Assembly: GCA_035763125.1 (NCBI GenBank)
Contig: DASUBU010000202.1
Span: 1-28,503 of the forward strand
DNA length: 28,503 nucleotides
DNA from: SMAG-U1939 sp035763125
GTDB lineage: Bacteria > Chloroflexota > Ktedonobacteria > Ktedonobacterales > JADMIN01
Direction of reading: 5' to 3'
Shown: piece after piece, positions 1 through 7,641 of the stretch
Numbering within the stretch: the stretch's first letter is position 1
Layout: each line of letters starts with the position of its first letter
Notes under the pieces: model-generated
What the model was told of the DNA's origin: nothing
Database searches by the model: none
The model's input: the letters and a program-made list of their open reading frames with translations, nothing else
Made by a program: the position numbers and the translations under genes

Positions 1-11
1 GCTCCATCCTT

Positions 12-803
12 TCAGCGGAAGAGATCCTGCGCCGCGTCCATCACCAGCTCGGCCGCCGTGCCGTCGCGCGGCTCGTAGGGATACCCGCGTATCAGCGCGA
101 GCGGCGCCCGGCTGATCTTCCCCGCCACCAGCTCGGCTGCCGACGCAAGCTCATCGGCCACCGCCAGCACGCTGGCGTGCATCACGCGGCCGAAGTCATC
201 CGGCTGGCCCCGGTAGTCGGCCAGCGGCGCCAGCCCCGCGACGCCGATCGCCACGTTGACGATGCCGTTGCGCCAGGGCCGGCCGAACGAGTCGGAGATG
301 ATGATCGCGACCTCCGCGCCCGCGCGCTCGTCCAGCGCCCGCCGCAACGCCGCCGCCGAGGCGTCAGGATCGCGCGGCAGCAGACCGGCCACCTCTCCGC
401 CTGAGACGTTCGAGGCGTCTACCCCGGCATTGGCGCAGACGAAGCCATGCCGCGTCTGCGAAATGATCAGACCGCGGTCCATGCGCACGATGCGCTCACT
501 TTCGCGCAGCACCACCTCGACATAGCGCGGATCTTTGCCCCAGCGCTCCGCGAATCGCCGCGCCAGATCGGACGGCTCGACGTGCCGCAGATCTACGAGC
601 GCGCCCTCGGCCTTCGAGACGATCTTCTGCGTGACCACCAGCACATCGCCGGACTCTGGCCGCAGCCCGCTCGCCGTATAGGCATCGAGCGCCAGCGCCG
701 CCAGATCGTCGCCTGGCCGCACCTCCGGCACGCCGCGCAGCGCGACGATCCGCAGCTCGCCCGGTGTGGCCGCCGAGGCAGTCCCGCTCGTGTCGCCGCT
801 CAT
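12..803 (-). CDS. cofE: Coenzyme F420-0:L-glutamate ligase (CofE)
   Basis: This enzyme adds L-glutamate residues to F420-0 using GTP, the last step of F420 assembly in the cytosol. The 263-residue protein shows the family blocks in order: VVTQKIVSKAEG near residue 57, RHGFVCANAGVDASN near 118, and ISDSFGRPWRNG near 168, which carries metal- and nucleotide-binding residues. The ATG at 803 is chosen because it overlaps the cofC stop as ATGA (800-803), a normal coupled start. The frame stays open further upstream, but that part runs antisense-like through cofC in another frame and has no family similarity. The protein ends right after the CofE domain, so it lacks the C-terminal FMN-binding nitroreductase domain of actinobacterial FbiB. 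The stop is 11 bases from the window edge, so further operon genes may follow. Confidence 0.93.
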   Translation of the reverse strand: MSGDTSGTASAATPGELRIVALRGVPEVRPGDDLAALALDAYTASGLRPESGDVLVVTQKIVSKAEGALVDLRHVEPSDLARRFAERWGKDPRYVEVVLRESERIVRMDRGLIISQTRHGFVCANAGVDASNVSGGEVAGLLPRDPDASAAALRRALDERAGAEVAIIISDSFGRPWRNGIVNVAIGVAGLAPLADYRGQPDDFGRVMHASVLAVADELASAAELVAGKISRAPLALIRGYPYEPRDGTAAELVMDAAQDLFR

Positions 804-1510
804 GGCTCTCCGACTCCTGTTCGTGCTCGTGCCCGCTCGGGCGCACGCTCGCATCCACAGGTCACGCCTGCCCCACCCTCCGCACCTCCGCCTGTGCGTG
901 GCGTCCAGCGACCGGATGCGATCAATGCGCGCAGGTCGTCGGGGGTATCGAGGTCGTGCGCTGTCCCGTAGGAGGCATACCACAGCGGGTCCAGCCCCGC
1001 ATCGGCCGCCAGCCGTGCATGCCGTGCCAGGCTCTCTGGCCCGAAGCCGAACGGCAGCGCATCTAACGGGCGCATCAGCAACCCATTGGTGCCATGCCCG
1101 CCGCCGTCGGGCGCCAGCACGACCAGCCGCCGCTCGTCCGTCGACTGGACCATCCCCGCCAGATCGGCAACCTCCTTTCCGGCGAGATACGGCAGATCGC
1201 CCAGCAGCACGAGCAGCGCATCGGCGCCGCGCGCCTGTGCCCAGCGCCGTCCCAGCTCCAGGCCGTCGTTCAAATCTCCCGTCCACTGCCGCAGTGGTTG
1301 CGCTCCACGCGCTGCCGCCCAGGCGAGCAGCGCCGGCGAGGGACTGATCACGGCGACCTCGGCGACCGCTCCCGATTCACGCAGCGCCGCCAGCACACGT
1401 CCTGCCATCCAGCGGACCAACGCCGCGCGCTCGTGGCCGGAGAGTGCCTGTGCCAGACGTGACTTCGCCTGCCCAGGCGCATTCAACGGCACCACCGCGC
1501 AGATCTTCAC
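800..1510 (-). CDS. cofC: 2-phospho-L-lactate / phosphoenolpyruvate guanylyltransferase (CofC/FbiD)
   Basis: It activates 2-phospholactate or phosphoenolpyruvate with GTP to make the diphosphate donor used by CofD. The 236-residue protein has the nucleotidyltransferase start MKICAVVPLNAPGQAKSRLA, the DLPYL segment in the middle, and GHGTNGLLMRP followed by FGPESLARH, all typical of the family. The start is a GTG at 1510, preceded by AGGAG eight bases away. The last 30 or so residues (TPRTGGGAEGG onward) form a Gly/Arg-rich tail not expected in the family. It lies just before the 4-bp overlap with cofE and may be unstructured. Whether the substrate is phospholactate or PEP cannot be told from sequence by eye. 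Known bacterial examples favour PEP or 3-phosphoglycerate, so the dehydro form is possible. Confidence 0.92.
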   Translation of the reverse strand: MKICAVVPLNAPGQAKSRLAQALSGHERAALVRWMAGRVLAALRESGAVAEVAVISPSPALLAWAAARGAQPLRQWTGDLNDGLELGRRWAQARGADALLVLLGDLPYLAGKEVADLAGMVQSTDERRLVVLAPDGGGHGTNGLLMRPLDALPFGFGPESLARHARLAADAGLDPLWYASYGTAHDLDTPDDLRALIASGRWTPRTGGGAEGGAGVTCGCERAPERARARTGVGEP

Positions 1511-1552
1511 GCATCGCGCTCCTGACTGAGCAGCTTGGCCTGTGGCGGGATA

Positions 1553-1575
1553 GCGAGGCTGGCCTCGCCACTACA
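1553..1575. repeat. Palindromic dispersed repeat, copy 1 (cofD-cofC gap)
   Basis: Read on the minus strand this is TGTAG, T, G, then the palindrome GCGAGGC-CA-GCCTCGC. The same arrangement (TGTAG, G, G, GCGAGGC-AC-GCCTCGC) occurs inside mutY at 22789-22811. Apart from the two centre bases the copies differ at one position. It lies in the 91-bp gap between the cofD stop and the cofC start, so it would sit in the message upstream of cofC as a short hairpin. There is no T-run after it, so it is probably not a terminator. Confidence 0.6.
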
Positions 1576-1601
1576 TGTACGTTGACAGGGCGAGGAATGG
1601 G

Positions 1602-2576
1602 TCACGAGCGAGAGGTCCCCGCGAAGGCCAGCACCGCGCGCGCCAGGCGCGCGCGTCCCGCGTCATCCTCCATTATCGTATCCGTTACCAGCACCCGCAT
1701 GCCTAGCCCTTCGACTAGCCCGGCCAGCGAGGCATCCTGCTGGTCTATCACCATGCCATCGAGCAGACCGCGGTAGAGCGCCGCTACCGCCACGGGCGAT
1801 GCCTCGTGACCCAGCCCCACTAGCATGCGGTCCGCTGGACCCTTGAGCGCGCGCCCGCCGACGATGGGGCTCACCGCTATCTTCGGCGCACGGCTGGCCG
1901 CCAGCGCCTCGCGCATCCCTGGCACCGCTAGAATCGGGCCGATGCTGACGATGGGATTCGATGGGCAGAAGATGATCGCCTCCGCCTCCGCAATCGCCTG
2001 CCGCACCTCTGGCGTCACGCGCGCCTCGGAGATGCCCTCGAATCGCACTCCACGCACCTCGTCGGCCTGGCGCCGCCGCACAAAGTACTCCTGAAAGGCC
2101 AGCTCGCCGTCTGGCGTCAGCACCACCGTCGCCACCGGCTCGTCGCACATCGGCAACAGCGCCGCGCGCACGCCGAGCGCCTCCGCCAGCGCGTGTGTCA
2201 CGGCCGTCGGCGTCCAGCCCTGGCGCAGCCGCTCGCTCCGCAGCAGATGCGTGGCGAAGTCGCGGTCGCCCAGCAGGAACCAGGTATCTTCACCGTAGCG
2301 CCGCAACATCTCCAGCGTGGCGAACGTGTCTCCCCCGATGCCCCAGCCGGTCGCTGGGTTGGCGATGCCAGCCAGCGTGTAGAGCACCGTGTCAACGTCT
2401 GGCGAGATACGCAACCCGTACAGCGTGAAGTCGTCGGCAACATTCACCACGACGGCCAGCTCACGGCCATGGGCTAGACCTGTCTCACCACCACCTTGCT
2501 GCGTGGGGAGCAGCGTCCGATAGAGGCCGTCGGACAGCTTCGCGCCACCTACACCACCCGCCAGGGCCACGATCAT
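1602..2576 (-). CDS. cofD: 2-phospho-L-lactate transferase (CofD/FbiA)
   Basis: It transfers the phospholactyl (or enolpyruvyl) group from the CofC product to FO, giving F420-0 or dehydro-F420-0. The 324 residues match the family length. The N-terminus has the glycine-rich GGVGGAKL (7-14), followed by NVADDFTLYGLRISPD, where the family binds FO and metal. A CPSNPIVSIGPIL segment lies near residue 202. Start ATG 2576 overlaps the stop of the upstream PPOX gene by 4 bp, which indicates translational coupling. A 91-bp gap that contains a palindromic repeat separates it from cofC. Confidence 0.95.
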   Translation of the reverse strand: MIVALAGGVGGAKLSDGLYRTLLPTQQGGGETGLAHGRELAVVVNVADDFTLYGLRISPDVDTVLYTLAGIANPATGWGIGGDTFATLEMLRRYGEDTWFLLGDRDFATHLLRSERLRQGWTPTAVTHALAEALGVRAALLPMCDEPVATVVLTPDGELAFQEYFVRRRQADEVRGVRFEGISEARVTPEVRQAIAEAEAIIFCPSNPIVSIGPILAVPGMREALAASRAPKIAVSPIVGGRALKGPADRMLVGLGHEASPVAVAALYRGLLDGMVIDQQDASLAGLVEGLGMRVLVTDTIMEDDAGRARLARAVLAFAGTSRS

Positions 2577-2989
2577 GCGCCCTCTTCCAGTCCGTAGGTG
2601 ATCACACTCTGGATCGGGACGTAGATCGAGACACGCTGCTGCTTGGCGAAGTACTCCCGAACGCGCTGCTCGCCGACCTCTTCACCCTGATAGCGGATGG
2701 CGAGCCTGCGGATATCCGCCTGTGCGGTCGTGGGCGCGTCATCCAGCGTGGCGACTCCTTCGATGGTGACGTAGTGGTAGCCGTCGGGGAAGCAGACCGA
2801 GCAGCGCCCATCGCGGCGCAACTGGCGCGACTTCACGTTCCCCACGCGCGTGTTCATCACGATCGTATCGTCGCGCAGCTCGTACCACATCGTCGTCAGG
2901 TGCGGTGTGCCGTCCCGGGCGATGGTCGCCAGGACCGCAAAGCGCTTCTCTTCAAGGAACTGCCGCACGACGTTCGAGATCGCAGCCAT
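2573..2989 (-). CDS. PPOX-class (split-barrel) F420-dependent oxidoreductase
   Basis: This 138-residue protein of the pyridoxamine-5'-phosphate-oxidase-like split beta-barrel superfamily is of the type that binds F420 or flavin and reduces small molecules. Visible landmarks are FAVLATIARDGTPHLTTMWYE at the N-terminus (given here in the order FAVLATIA then DGTPHLTTMWYE), the VGNVKSRQLRRDGRCSV phosphate-binding region, and VTIEGVATL. Start ATG 2989 follows AAGGAG with an 8-base spacer. It is coupled to cofD by a 4-bp overlap and lies 55 bp downstream of an LLM gene, so it belongs to the F420 operon. That supports F420 rather than FMN as cofactor, by inference. Its substrate is unknown. A role in finishing or recycling the cofactor is possible but unproven. 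Confidence 0.85.
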   Translation of the reverse strand: MAAISNVVRQFLEEKRFAVLATIARDGTPHLTTMWYELRDDTIVMNTRVGNVKSRQLRRDGRCSVCFPDGYHYVTIEGVATLDDAPTTAQADIRRLAIRYQGEEVGEQRVREYFAKQQRVSIYVPIQSVITYGLEEGA

Positions 2990-3029
2990 CGTGACAACTC
3001 CTTCTCAAGGTGCATCCCCATCAGCTCGC

Positions 3030-3974
3030 CTACTGGCCAGAGGATTGGATTTCAGGCGCCCGCTCGCTACGCCCTTGCACGGGGATCCGGCTCACCGCCG
3101 GGATCACCTCGTCGCGCAAGATATCAAACACTTCTGGATCGTAGACGTTCGGCATGCTGAAGAGCGCCTGGTCAATGCCCATCTCCGCCAGGTGTACGAA
3201 ATACTCGATCGCTTGCTGGGGCGTGCGGGTGTCGTTCGCCCCATCGCGCGTGATGTGCAGCCGGTCGAGGGTGGTCTTCTCGATCTCCTTGTATGGCCGA
3301 CCCAGCCGCTCGCAGTGGGCGCGCAACACGTCCAGCTTGTGCCGCAGCTCGTCATCGCCCAGCCGCGCAAAGAGGTTGCAGGCGTCGGCATACTGCGCCA
3401 CGAGCCGCAGCGTCTTCTGCTCGCCGCCGCCGCCAATCATGATGGGCGGGTGCGGCACCTGCACCGCTTGTGGCGAGTTGAGTGGACGCTCCAGCTGATA
3501 GTGCCGGCCCTCGTAGGGCGATTCGTCGCCCGCCCACATCTGGCGCGCGATCTGCAGCGTCTCCTCCAGCCGCTCGAAGCGCTCCTTGAGCGGTGGGAAG
3601 GGCACGCCCAGCCCGCGGTGCTCCTGCTCATTCCATGCGGCGCCCACGCCGAAGTACGCGCGGCCATGCGAGAGCACGTCCAGCGTCGTGCACGTCTTGA
3701 CCAGTACGCCCGGATGACGATAGGTGACGCCCGTCACCATCGTCCCCAGACGGATGCGATTCGTCCGTCCCGCCGCGAAGGCCAGCGCGCTCCAGCCTTC
3801 GAGCATCTCATTCTCGGCTGGTCCAACCGTTCGGATCTGGAAGAAGTGGTCCATCACCCACAGGCTGTAGAACCCAGCCCGCTCGGCCATCTCGGCGATA
3901 TGCGCGAAGGTGTCGCCGAGTTGGCGCTGCCCGTTGGGATAGGTAAAGTTCGGCACCTGCAAGCCAATCCGCAT
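3030..3974 (-). CDS. LLM-class F420-dependent oxidoreductase
   Basis: A luciferase-like monooxygenase family TIM barrel of 314 residues. Evidence is the N-terminal MRIGLQVPNF strand, LWVMDHFFQI, the RIRLGTMVTGVTYRHPGVLVK block, GVGAAWNEQEHRGLGVPFP, and PPIMIGGGGEQKTLRLVAQYAD. These are typical of F420-type members with a TIGR03560-like pattern. Start choice: the frame could open at a TTG (3983), but GGGAG lies directly against it. The ATG at 3974 is nine bases from the same GGGAG and is preferred. It is the first gene of the F420 operon, 40 bp before the PPOX gene. The substrate is unknown. FMN use instead of F420 cannot be excluded, but the context favours F420. Confidence 0.88.
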   Translation of the reverse strand: MRIGLQVPNFTYPNGQRQLGDTFAHIAEMAERAGFYSLWVMDHFFQIRTVGPAENEMLEGWSALAFAAGRTNRIRLGTMVTGVTYRHPGVLVKTCTTLDVLSHGRAYFGVGAAWNEQEHRGLGVPFPPLKERFERLEETLQIARQMWAGDESPYEGRHYQLERPLNSPQAVQVPHPPIMIGGGGEQKTLRLVAQYADACNLFARLGDDELRHKLDVLRAHCERLGRPYKEIEKTTLDRLHITRDGANDTRTPQQAIEYFVHLAEMGIDQALFSMPNVYDPEVFDILRDEVIPAVSRIPVQGRSERAPEIQSSGQ

Positions 3975-4051
3975 CGTGCGCAACTCCCTTTGATCTGCTC
4001 TTCACGGCTCTTCGGCGCGCCCTCCAAGCGGGCGCGCGACTCGCTACACAA

Positions 4052-4057
4052 AGTATA
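4052..4057 (-). promoter_or_regulatory. Possible -10 box of the F420 operon
   Basis: On the minus strand TATACT lies 78 bases before the LLM start, in the only sizeable gap (3975-4192) upstream of the F420 operon. No good -35 hexamer sits at 16-18 bp, so this is a weak candidate. The rest of the gap shows no other clear element. Confidence 0.25.
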
Positions 4058-4192
4058 GTGTGCCGTGCCAAGGCTCGTGGGCGCGTCACGGCAGCAGGAC
4101 TGTCACGGTCACTCGAAGGCGGTGCATCGCGGCCCCGGCCGCCAGCCCTTCCTGTTCCGTCTCCACATGCCATAGGGCGGCGGCTCATCCGC

Positions 4193-5707
4193 TCAGGTAT
4201 CGGCCAGCGTGGGCGGTGGTGTGCGTTGCGCCGCCAACCGAGCACGCAGCCGCTTGATGGACCACCAGCGCCGCACGAACACCGTCGCGCGTGCTGTCTG
4301 CCACCAGCGCGCCCACTCCGCGACTGGCAGCAGACCGGCGAGCAACGTGAGCACAGCGGCGTTACGCAGCGCGATGATACCATGCCAGCCGCCATGCGTT
4401 GAGCGCCACAGGAACGGAAAGCCGAACGTCGTCAGTGCGCAGACTGCCAGCCAGGCGAGCGGCGCGAACCCCTCCAGCGGCACGACCAGCGCCGCGATCG
4501 GCAGCAGCCAGATGAGGTACTGCGCGCTGAGAACCTTGCCGGCAATGGTGATCACCATCAGCACCGCGAGCCAGGCCTGGGGCAGCGTGGTGCGCCGGAA
4601 CCACAGCCCTGACACCACCGTGGCGAGGGCGAGCAGCGCGACGAGCGCGACGAGGAGCGTCGCCACGGGAGCCAGCGCGCTCTCTACGTTGTCTGAGCCG
4701 AACGCGACGAACGCGCGCATCGGGAAACCCAGGTGCGAACCTACCCAGACCAGGGTGGCGGCGATTGACTCGACCTCCAGCGGACGCCTGCTGAGGGTGG
4801 CAATCTGGCGATAGAGGATTATCGGATTGATGAGCAGGGAAAGCAGCAACAGGCCCGCGCACGCGCCCACAAAAGCGGCAAGGGGCTTGAGCACAGCGCG
4901 CAATCGCTCGCGCAGCGACACCGCCGACGGTCGCAGCTGCACCACCAGCAAGGGCAGCATCAGCGCCGCTGGATAATACTTCAGGAAGGCGCCCCCCGCC
5001 AGCGCGAGATAGGCCCACGTCCATTGCTTGCGCTCAGCCAGCAGCAATGCGGCGAGGGTGAGGCCGGCGGGGAGCAGATCAAAGCGATCGATGCCGGTGG
5101 CATAGGCGCCGATGCCCATACAGAGCGCAAAGAAGCCCGCTGCGCGCCACCCCGCACGCCAGACGATCAGCGCAAAGAGACCGAGTGCGAGCAGCGTCAT
5201 CTCGATGCCGAACGCTACTGGATAGTCCGCGGGAGGCGCCAGCAGTGGCAACGAGAACGGCACCAGCGCGAGTACCGGATATTCGACCGGTAACGTGTGA
5301 AAGCGTCCCGACATATCAGTGTGGTCGGCGATCCACGGGCCGAGACCACCGAGCAGGTCCGAGCTGCGCACTTGCTCCAGGTCGAGCTCATACGTCCGCT
5401 GCAGATCGCTGCACTGGCCGGGGCGCATAGCGTTCACCGCCGCCATCGCCTGCGGCCCCTGCCAGAACGCAACGGCGAAGCACTGATAGCGATACACATC
5501 GCCCCACTGGCCGCTGCGCGGTGGACGCACCTGGTGGCTGAAGCCAGCCCAGAGCAGGACGACCATCATGCCGGCGAAGCCCACGGCGGCCACGATCGTG
5601 CGCCAGTCGCCAGGCCAACCCTTCTTCTCGCGCCCGACTTCCGCTGATTGGGATGGAGGGGTGGGCGAGGTATCCTGCTCGGTGCCCCTGGCGCTGGCGG
5701 TGATCAT
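4193..5707 (-). CDS. Multi-pass membrane glycosyltransferase, GT87 (DUF2029)-like
   Basis: An integral membrane protein of 504 residues with about ten hydrophobic segments. It is likely a polyprenyl-phosphate-mannose dependent mannosyltransferase acting on the outer face of the membrane. Features resembling GT87 are a conserved acidic GDVYRY at 69-74 in the first extracytoplasmic loop, LPVEYPVLALVPF (139-151), RFDLLPAGL (208-216) and FLKYYPAALMLPLL starting near 241. The first ~35 residues are hydrophilic and Ser/Pro-rich; the last ~35 are Arg-rich, so cytosolic. Start ATG 5707 follows AAGGAG with a 10-base spacer. The next gene upstream on the same strand is a second mannosyltransferase-like protein 208 bp away, so both may work in cell-envelope glycan or lipoglycan synthesis. 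The acceptor is unknown. Confidence 0.75.
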   Translation of the reverse strand: MITASARGTEQDTSPTPPSQSAEVGREKKGWPGDWRTIVAAVGFAGMMVVLLWAGFSHQVRPPRSGQWGDVYRYQCFAVAFWQGPQAMAAVNAMRPGQCSDLQRTYELDLEQVRSSDLLGGLGPWIADHTDMSGRFHTLPVEYPVLALVPFSLPLLAPPADYPVAFGIEMTLLALGLFALIVWRAGWRAAGFFALCMGIGAYATGIDRFDLLPAGLTLAALLLAERKQWTWAYLALAGGAFLKYYPAALMLPLLVVQLRPSAVSLRERLRAVLKPLAAFVGACAGLLLLSLLINPIILYRQIATLSRRPLEVESIAATLVWVGSHLGFPMRAFVAFGSDNVESALAPVATLLVALVALLALATVVSGLWFRRTTLPQAWLAVLMVITIAGKVLSAQYLIWLLPIAALVVPLEGFAPLAWLAVCALTTFGFPFLWRSTHGGWHGIIALRNAAVLTLLAGLLPVAEWARWWQTARATVFVRRWWSIKRLRARLAAQRTPPPTLADT

Positions 5708-5915
5708 TGCTGCGCTACTCCTTCAGCCATATGCGCGCCCATACATTCCGCTACACGGCCGCTCCACAGCCGCGCGCCGGCGCTCTGCTCCTGGCCACGC
5801 GCAGCCCCCACACCCGGCATCCTAAGCTGTCTACTGGCTAGTTGCCTGCGGCCGGAGGAGCCGCTGCGATGAAGAGCATGTTGTATGCCAGCCGGCCGGG
5901 CGCGCCGCCTCGCCG

Positions 5916-7304
5916 TCAGGTCAACCAGCCACCTGAAAGGTAGTATGCCGCAAGCGCCGCCTGCAGCAGAAAGCCGCCGCCAATCAGCAGCAGATCCAGT
6001 GCGGGACGCCGTCGTATCCACCTGCCCAGAAGCAAGAAGACGGGGACCGCCGCCAGCAGAAAGCGCCCGGCCGATTGAAACATGTCCGGGTCGCGTGTCG
6101 CCACCATAGGGCTGGCGACCGCGAGATAGAGGAGCCCGGCAGTATAGAGGGTGAAGCTGAACGGCTGGCGGCGAATCATCAGCAATGTCACCAGTGTGAA
6201 GAGCACCAGCGGCCCGTAATCTACAAGCGCACGCGCCTGATAGTAGCTCAGGGCTGGCAAACCCGCGAGCTGATTGATTGCCATCGGGATCGAATCCCAC
6301 GGCGGCACATTGAATCGCTGCCAGTACAACCGCTGCGCGTGAAGGAACAGCAGTGGATGGCCGAAGCGCAGCCACAGATAGCCCATGAAGATGCCAAAGC
6401 CCGCCGGGATCGCGACGACGAGCAGCACGGCATCCGCCACCGCACGCCAGTCGAGCGCGCTCGCCCAGCGCCGCGCGCGCCAGGCGCGCACCCTCATGCG
6501 CAGCTCCGCCAGACCCGCCCATTCCTGCTGGCGGAGCGATCCGAATACGCCGCTCAGCGTTCGCCACCAGCCGCGCTGGCGGCCGAGCTCCCAGACGAGC
6601 GGCAAAAATAGCACCACAGCGGTGGGGCGGGTGAGCGCGGCGAGAATTGCGGTCAGTGCAGCCCAGCGCCACATCCAGCGGCGTGCAAACAGCAGCGTGA
6701 AGGCCGCTAGCGCGACGAACAGTCCTTCAGTGTAAGGTGCGGTGAGGAAGAATGCGAGGGGATACGCGGCGAATACGCGAACGGCGCGAGTCGCGGCCCG
6801 CGTGCCGCCCTGCTCGTTGGCGGCGAGCAGTCCCACGCCCGCGAACGCGCCCAGCGCCGCCAGGCTTGCGATACCCATCGCGATCAGCAGCCAGTGTTGC
6901 CCAACCACAAAGGATGTCAACCGAATCATCAGCGGGTAGAGTGGAAAGAATGCCGTGGACTGCCATGTCCAGTAGCCCTGATGCGCGATCTCGGTGTACC
7001 AGTAGGCGTCCCATTGCTTCCAGGTATAGAGGATGTCGCGCGGTGAGAATTGACGGTATCCGTCGGCACGCCCGCCCAGCCTGATGAGTTCAGCCGCGAG
7101 CGTGAAGGCGACGAGCACAACACGGGTCGCCAGCCACATCCAGAAGGCCTCGACCACAATGGGCGCCCATGCGAGTGGACGTGCCGACGTCGGGCCCGCA
7201 GGCGCGGATGCGAGCCGTAGCTCGCGGGTAGCGGCCGAATTCTTCGGCGGGGCCCGATGGGTATATCTAGCGAGCTCTTCACGCACCGCGCTAAGCCGCA
7301 GCAT
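5916..7304 (-). CDS. PIG-V-like membrane mannosyltransferase (GT76-type)
   Basis: This protein of 462 residues has about ten membrane segments. The signature is WKQWDAYWYTEIAHQGYW (95-112), with the acidic residue D99 where PIG-V/GT76 enzymes carry their catalytic Asp, followed by AFFPLYPLMIRL (118-129). GRFLLAAVPVFLLLG lies towards the C-terminus. Such enzymes use dolichyl/polyprenyl-phosphate mannose on the outer membrane face. Start choice: GTG 7313 has AGGGA only one base away, while ATG 7304 lies ten bases after the same AGGGA, so 7304 is preferred. The first ~45 residues are polar. The 208-bp gap to the GT87-like gene downstream holds no clear terminator, so co-transcription is plausible. 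Confidence 0.78.
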   Translation of the reverse strand: MLRLSAVREELARYTHRAPPKNSAATRELRLASAPAGPTSARPLAWAPIVVEAFWMWLATRVVLVAFTLAAELIRLGGRADGYRQFSPRDILYTWKQWDAYWYTEIAHQGYWTWQSTAFFPLYPLMIRLTSFVVGQHWLLIAMGIASLAALGAFAGVGLLAANEQGGTRAATRAVRVFAAYPLAFFLTAPYTEGLFVALAAFTLLFARRWMWRWAALTAILAALTRPTAVVLFLPLVWELGRQRGWWRTLSGVFGSLRQQEWAGLAELRMRVRAWRARRWASALDWRAVADAVLLVVAIPAGFGIFMGYLWLRFGHPLLFLHAQRLYWQRFNVPPWDSIPMAINQLAGLPALSYYQARALVDYGPLVLFTLVTLLMIRRQPFSFTLYTAGLLYLAVASPMVATRDPDMFQSAGRFLLAAVPVFLLLGRWIRRRPALDLLLIGGGFLLQAALAAYYLSGGWLT

Positions 7305-7490
7305 CTGATTCACTTCCCTATGGCGCTCGGGCGGCCGGACGATGGACGGCCCCTGCCTGGCTCACAGCGCCCCAGTCTGCGGGCGTGTGGGCGCAGGAGT
7401 CATGCCACGTAGCGGCGGGCATGGCACGAGGGCGCGTCCGCGCGGGCCTTCCTGACCGGCGGCCTGCCGATCTCGCGCGCCACCCGACCC

Positions 7491-7519
7491 TTGACGACGG
7501 CACGAGCGACGGGTATACT
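7491..7519 (+). promoter_or_regulatory. Sigma70-type promoter of tRNA-Gly
   Basis: TTGACG at 7491-7496 and TATACT at 7514-7519 are separated by exactly 17 bp, close to the bacterial housekeeping consensus. The expected start of transcription falls a few bases before the tRNA at 7531. The placement directly in front of a tRNA makes this the best-supported promoter in the window. Confidence 0.85.
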
Positions 7520-7530
7520 GGGAACACCAC

Positions 7531-7605
7531 GCGGGAGTGGCGCAGTGGTAGCGCAATTGCTTCCCAAGCAATGGGTCGCGGGTTCGAATCCCGTCTCCCG
7601 CTCCA
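7531..7605 (+). tRNA. tRNA-Gly (anticodon CCC)
   Basis: The full cloverleaf can be drawn by eye. The acceptor stem is GCGGGAG with CTCCCGC, and the D stem is GCGC with GCGC around AGTGGTA. The anticodon stem is ATTGC with GCAAT around loop TTCCCAA (anticodon CCC), and the T stem is GCGGG with CCCGT around TTCGAAT. The discriminator is T at 7602 and the 3' CCA (7603-7605) is encoded. It decodes GGG glycine codons. It is a single tRNA with its own promoter and terminator, not part of an rRNA operon. Confidence 0.97.
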
Positions 7606-7608
7606 AGA

Positions 7609-7641
7609 GGCTCCAGGTCAGGCCTGGGGCCTATTCTATTG
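7609..7641 (+). terminator. Intrinsic terminator after tRNA-Gly
   Basis: A 9-bp stem GGCTCCAGG (7609-7617) pairs with CCTGGGGCC (7623-7631), with one G-T pair and a five-base loop. The T-rich stretch TATTCTATT follows. It lies four bases after the CCA end. It also lies ten bases past the stop of the convergent dioxygenase gene, but lacks a T-run in that direction. Confidence 0.8.

Noticed and set aside
804..1286. In-frame upstream extension of cofE through the cofC region
   Set aside because: It overlaps cofC in another frame, has Arg/Ala/Gly-rich shadow composition and no CofE similarity; the 4-bp ATGA overlap gives a better start.
2850..4058. 402-codon plus-strand open frame opposite the LLM and PPOX genes
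   Set aside because: Antisense shadow in GC-rich DNA: His/Arg/Leu/Gln-rich composition with no family features, while the minus strand encodes a clear LLM protein.
5704..6672. 322-codon minus-strand frame overlapping the PIG-V-like gene
   Set aside because: Frame-shifted shadow, Arg/Ala/Gly/Ser-rich with no hydrophobic pattern; the overlapping PIG-V frame has the family motifs.
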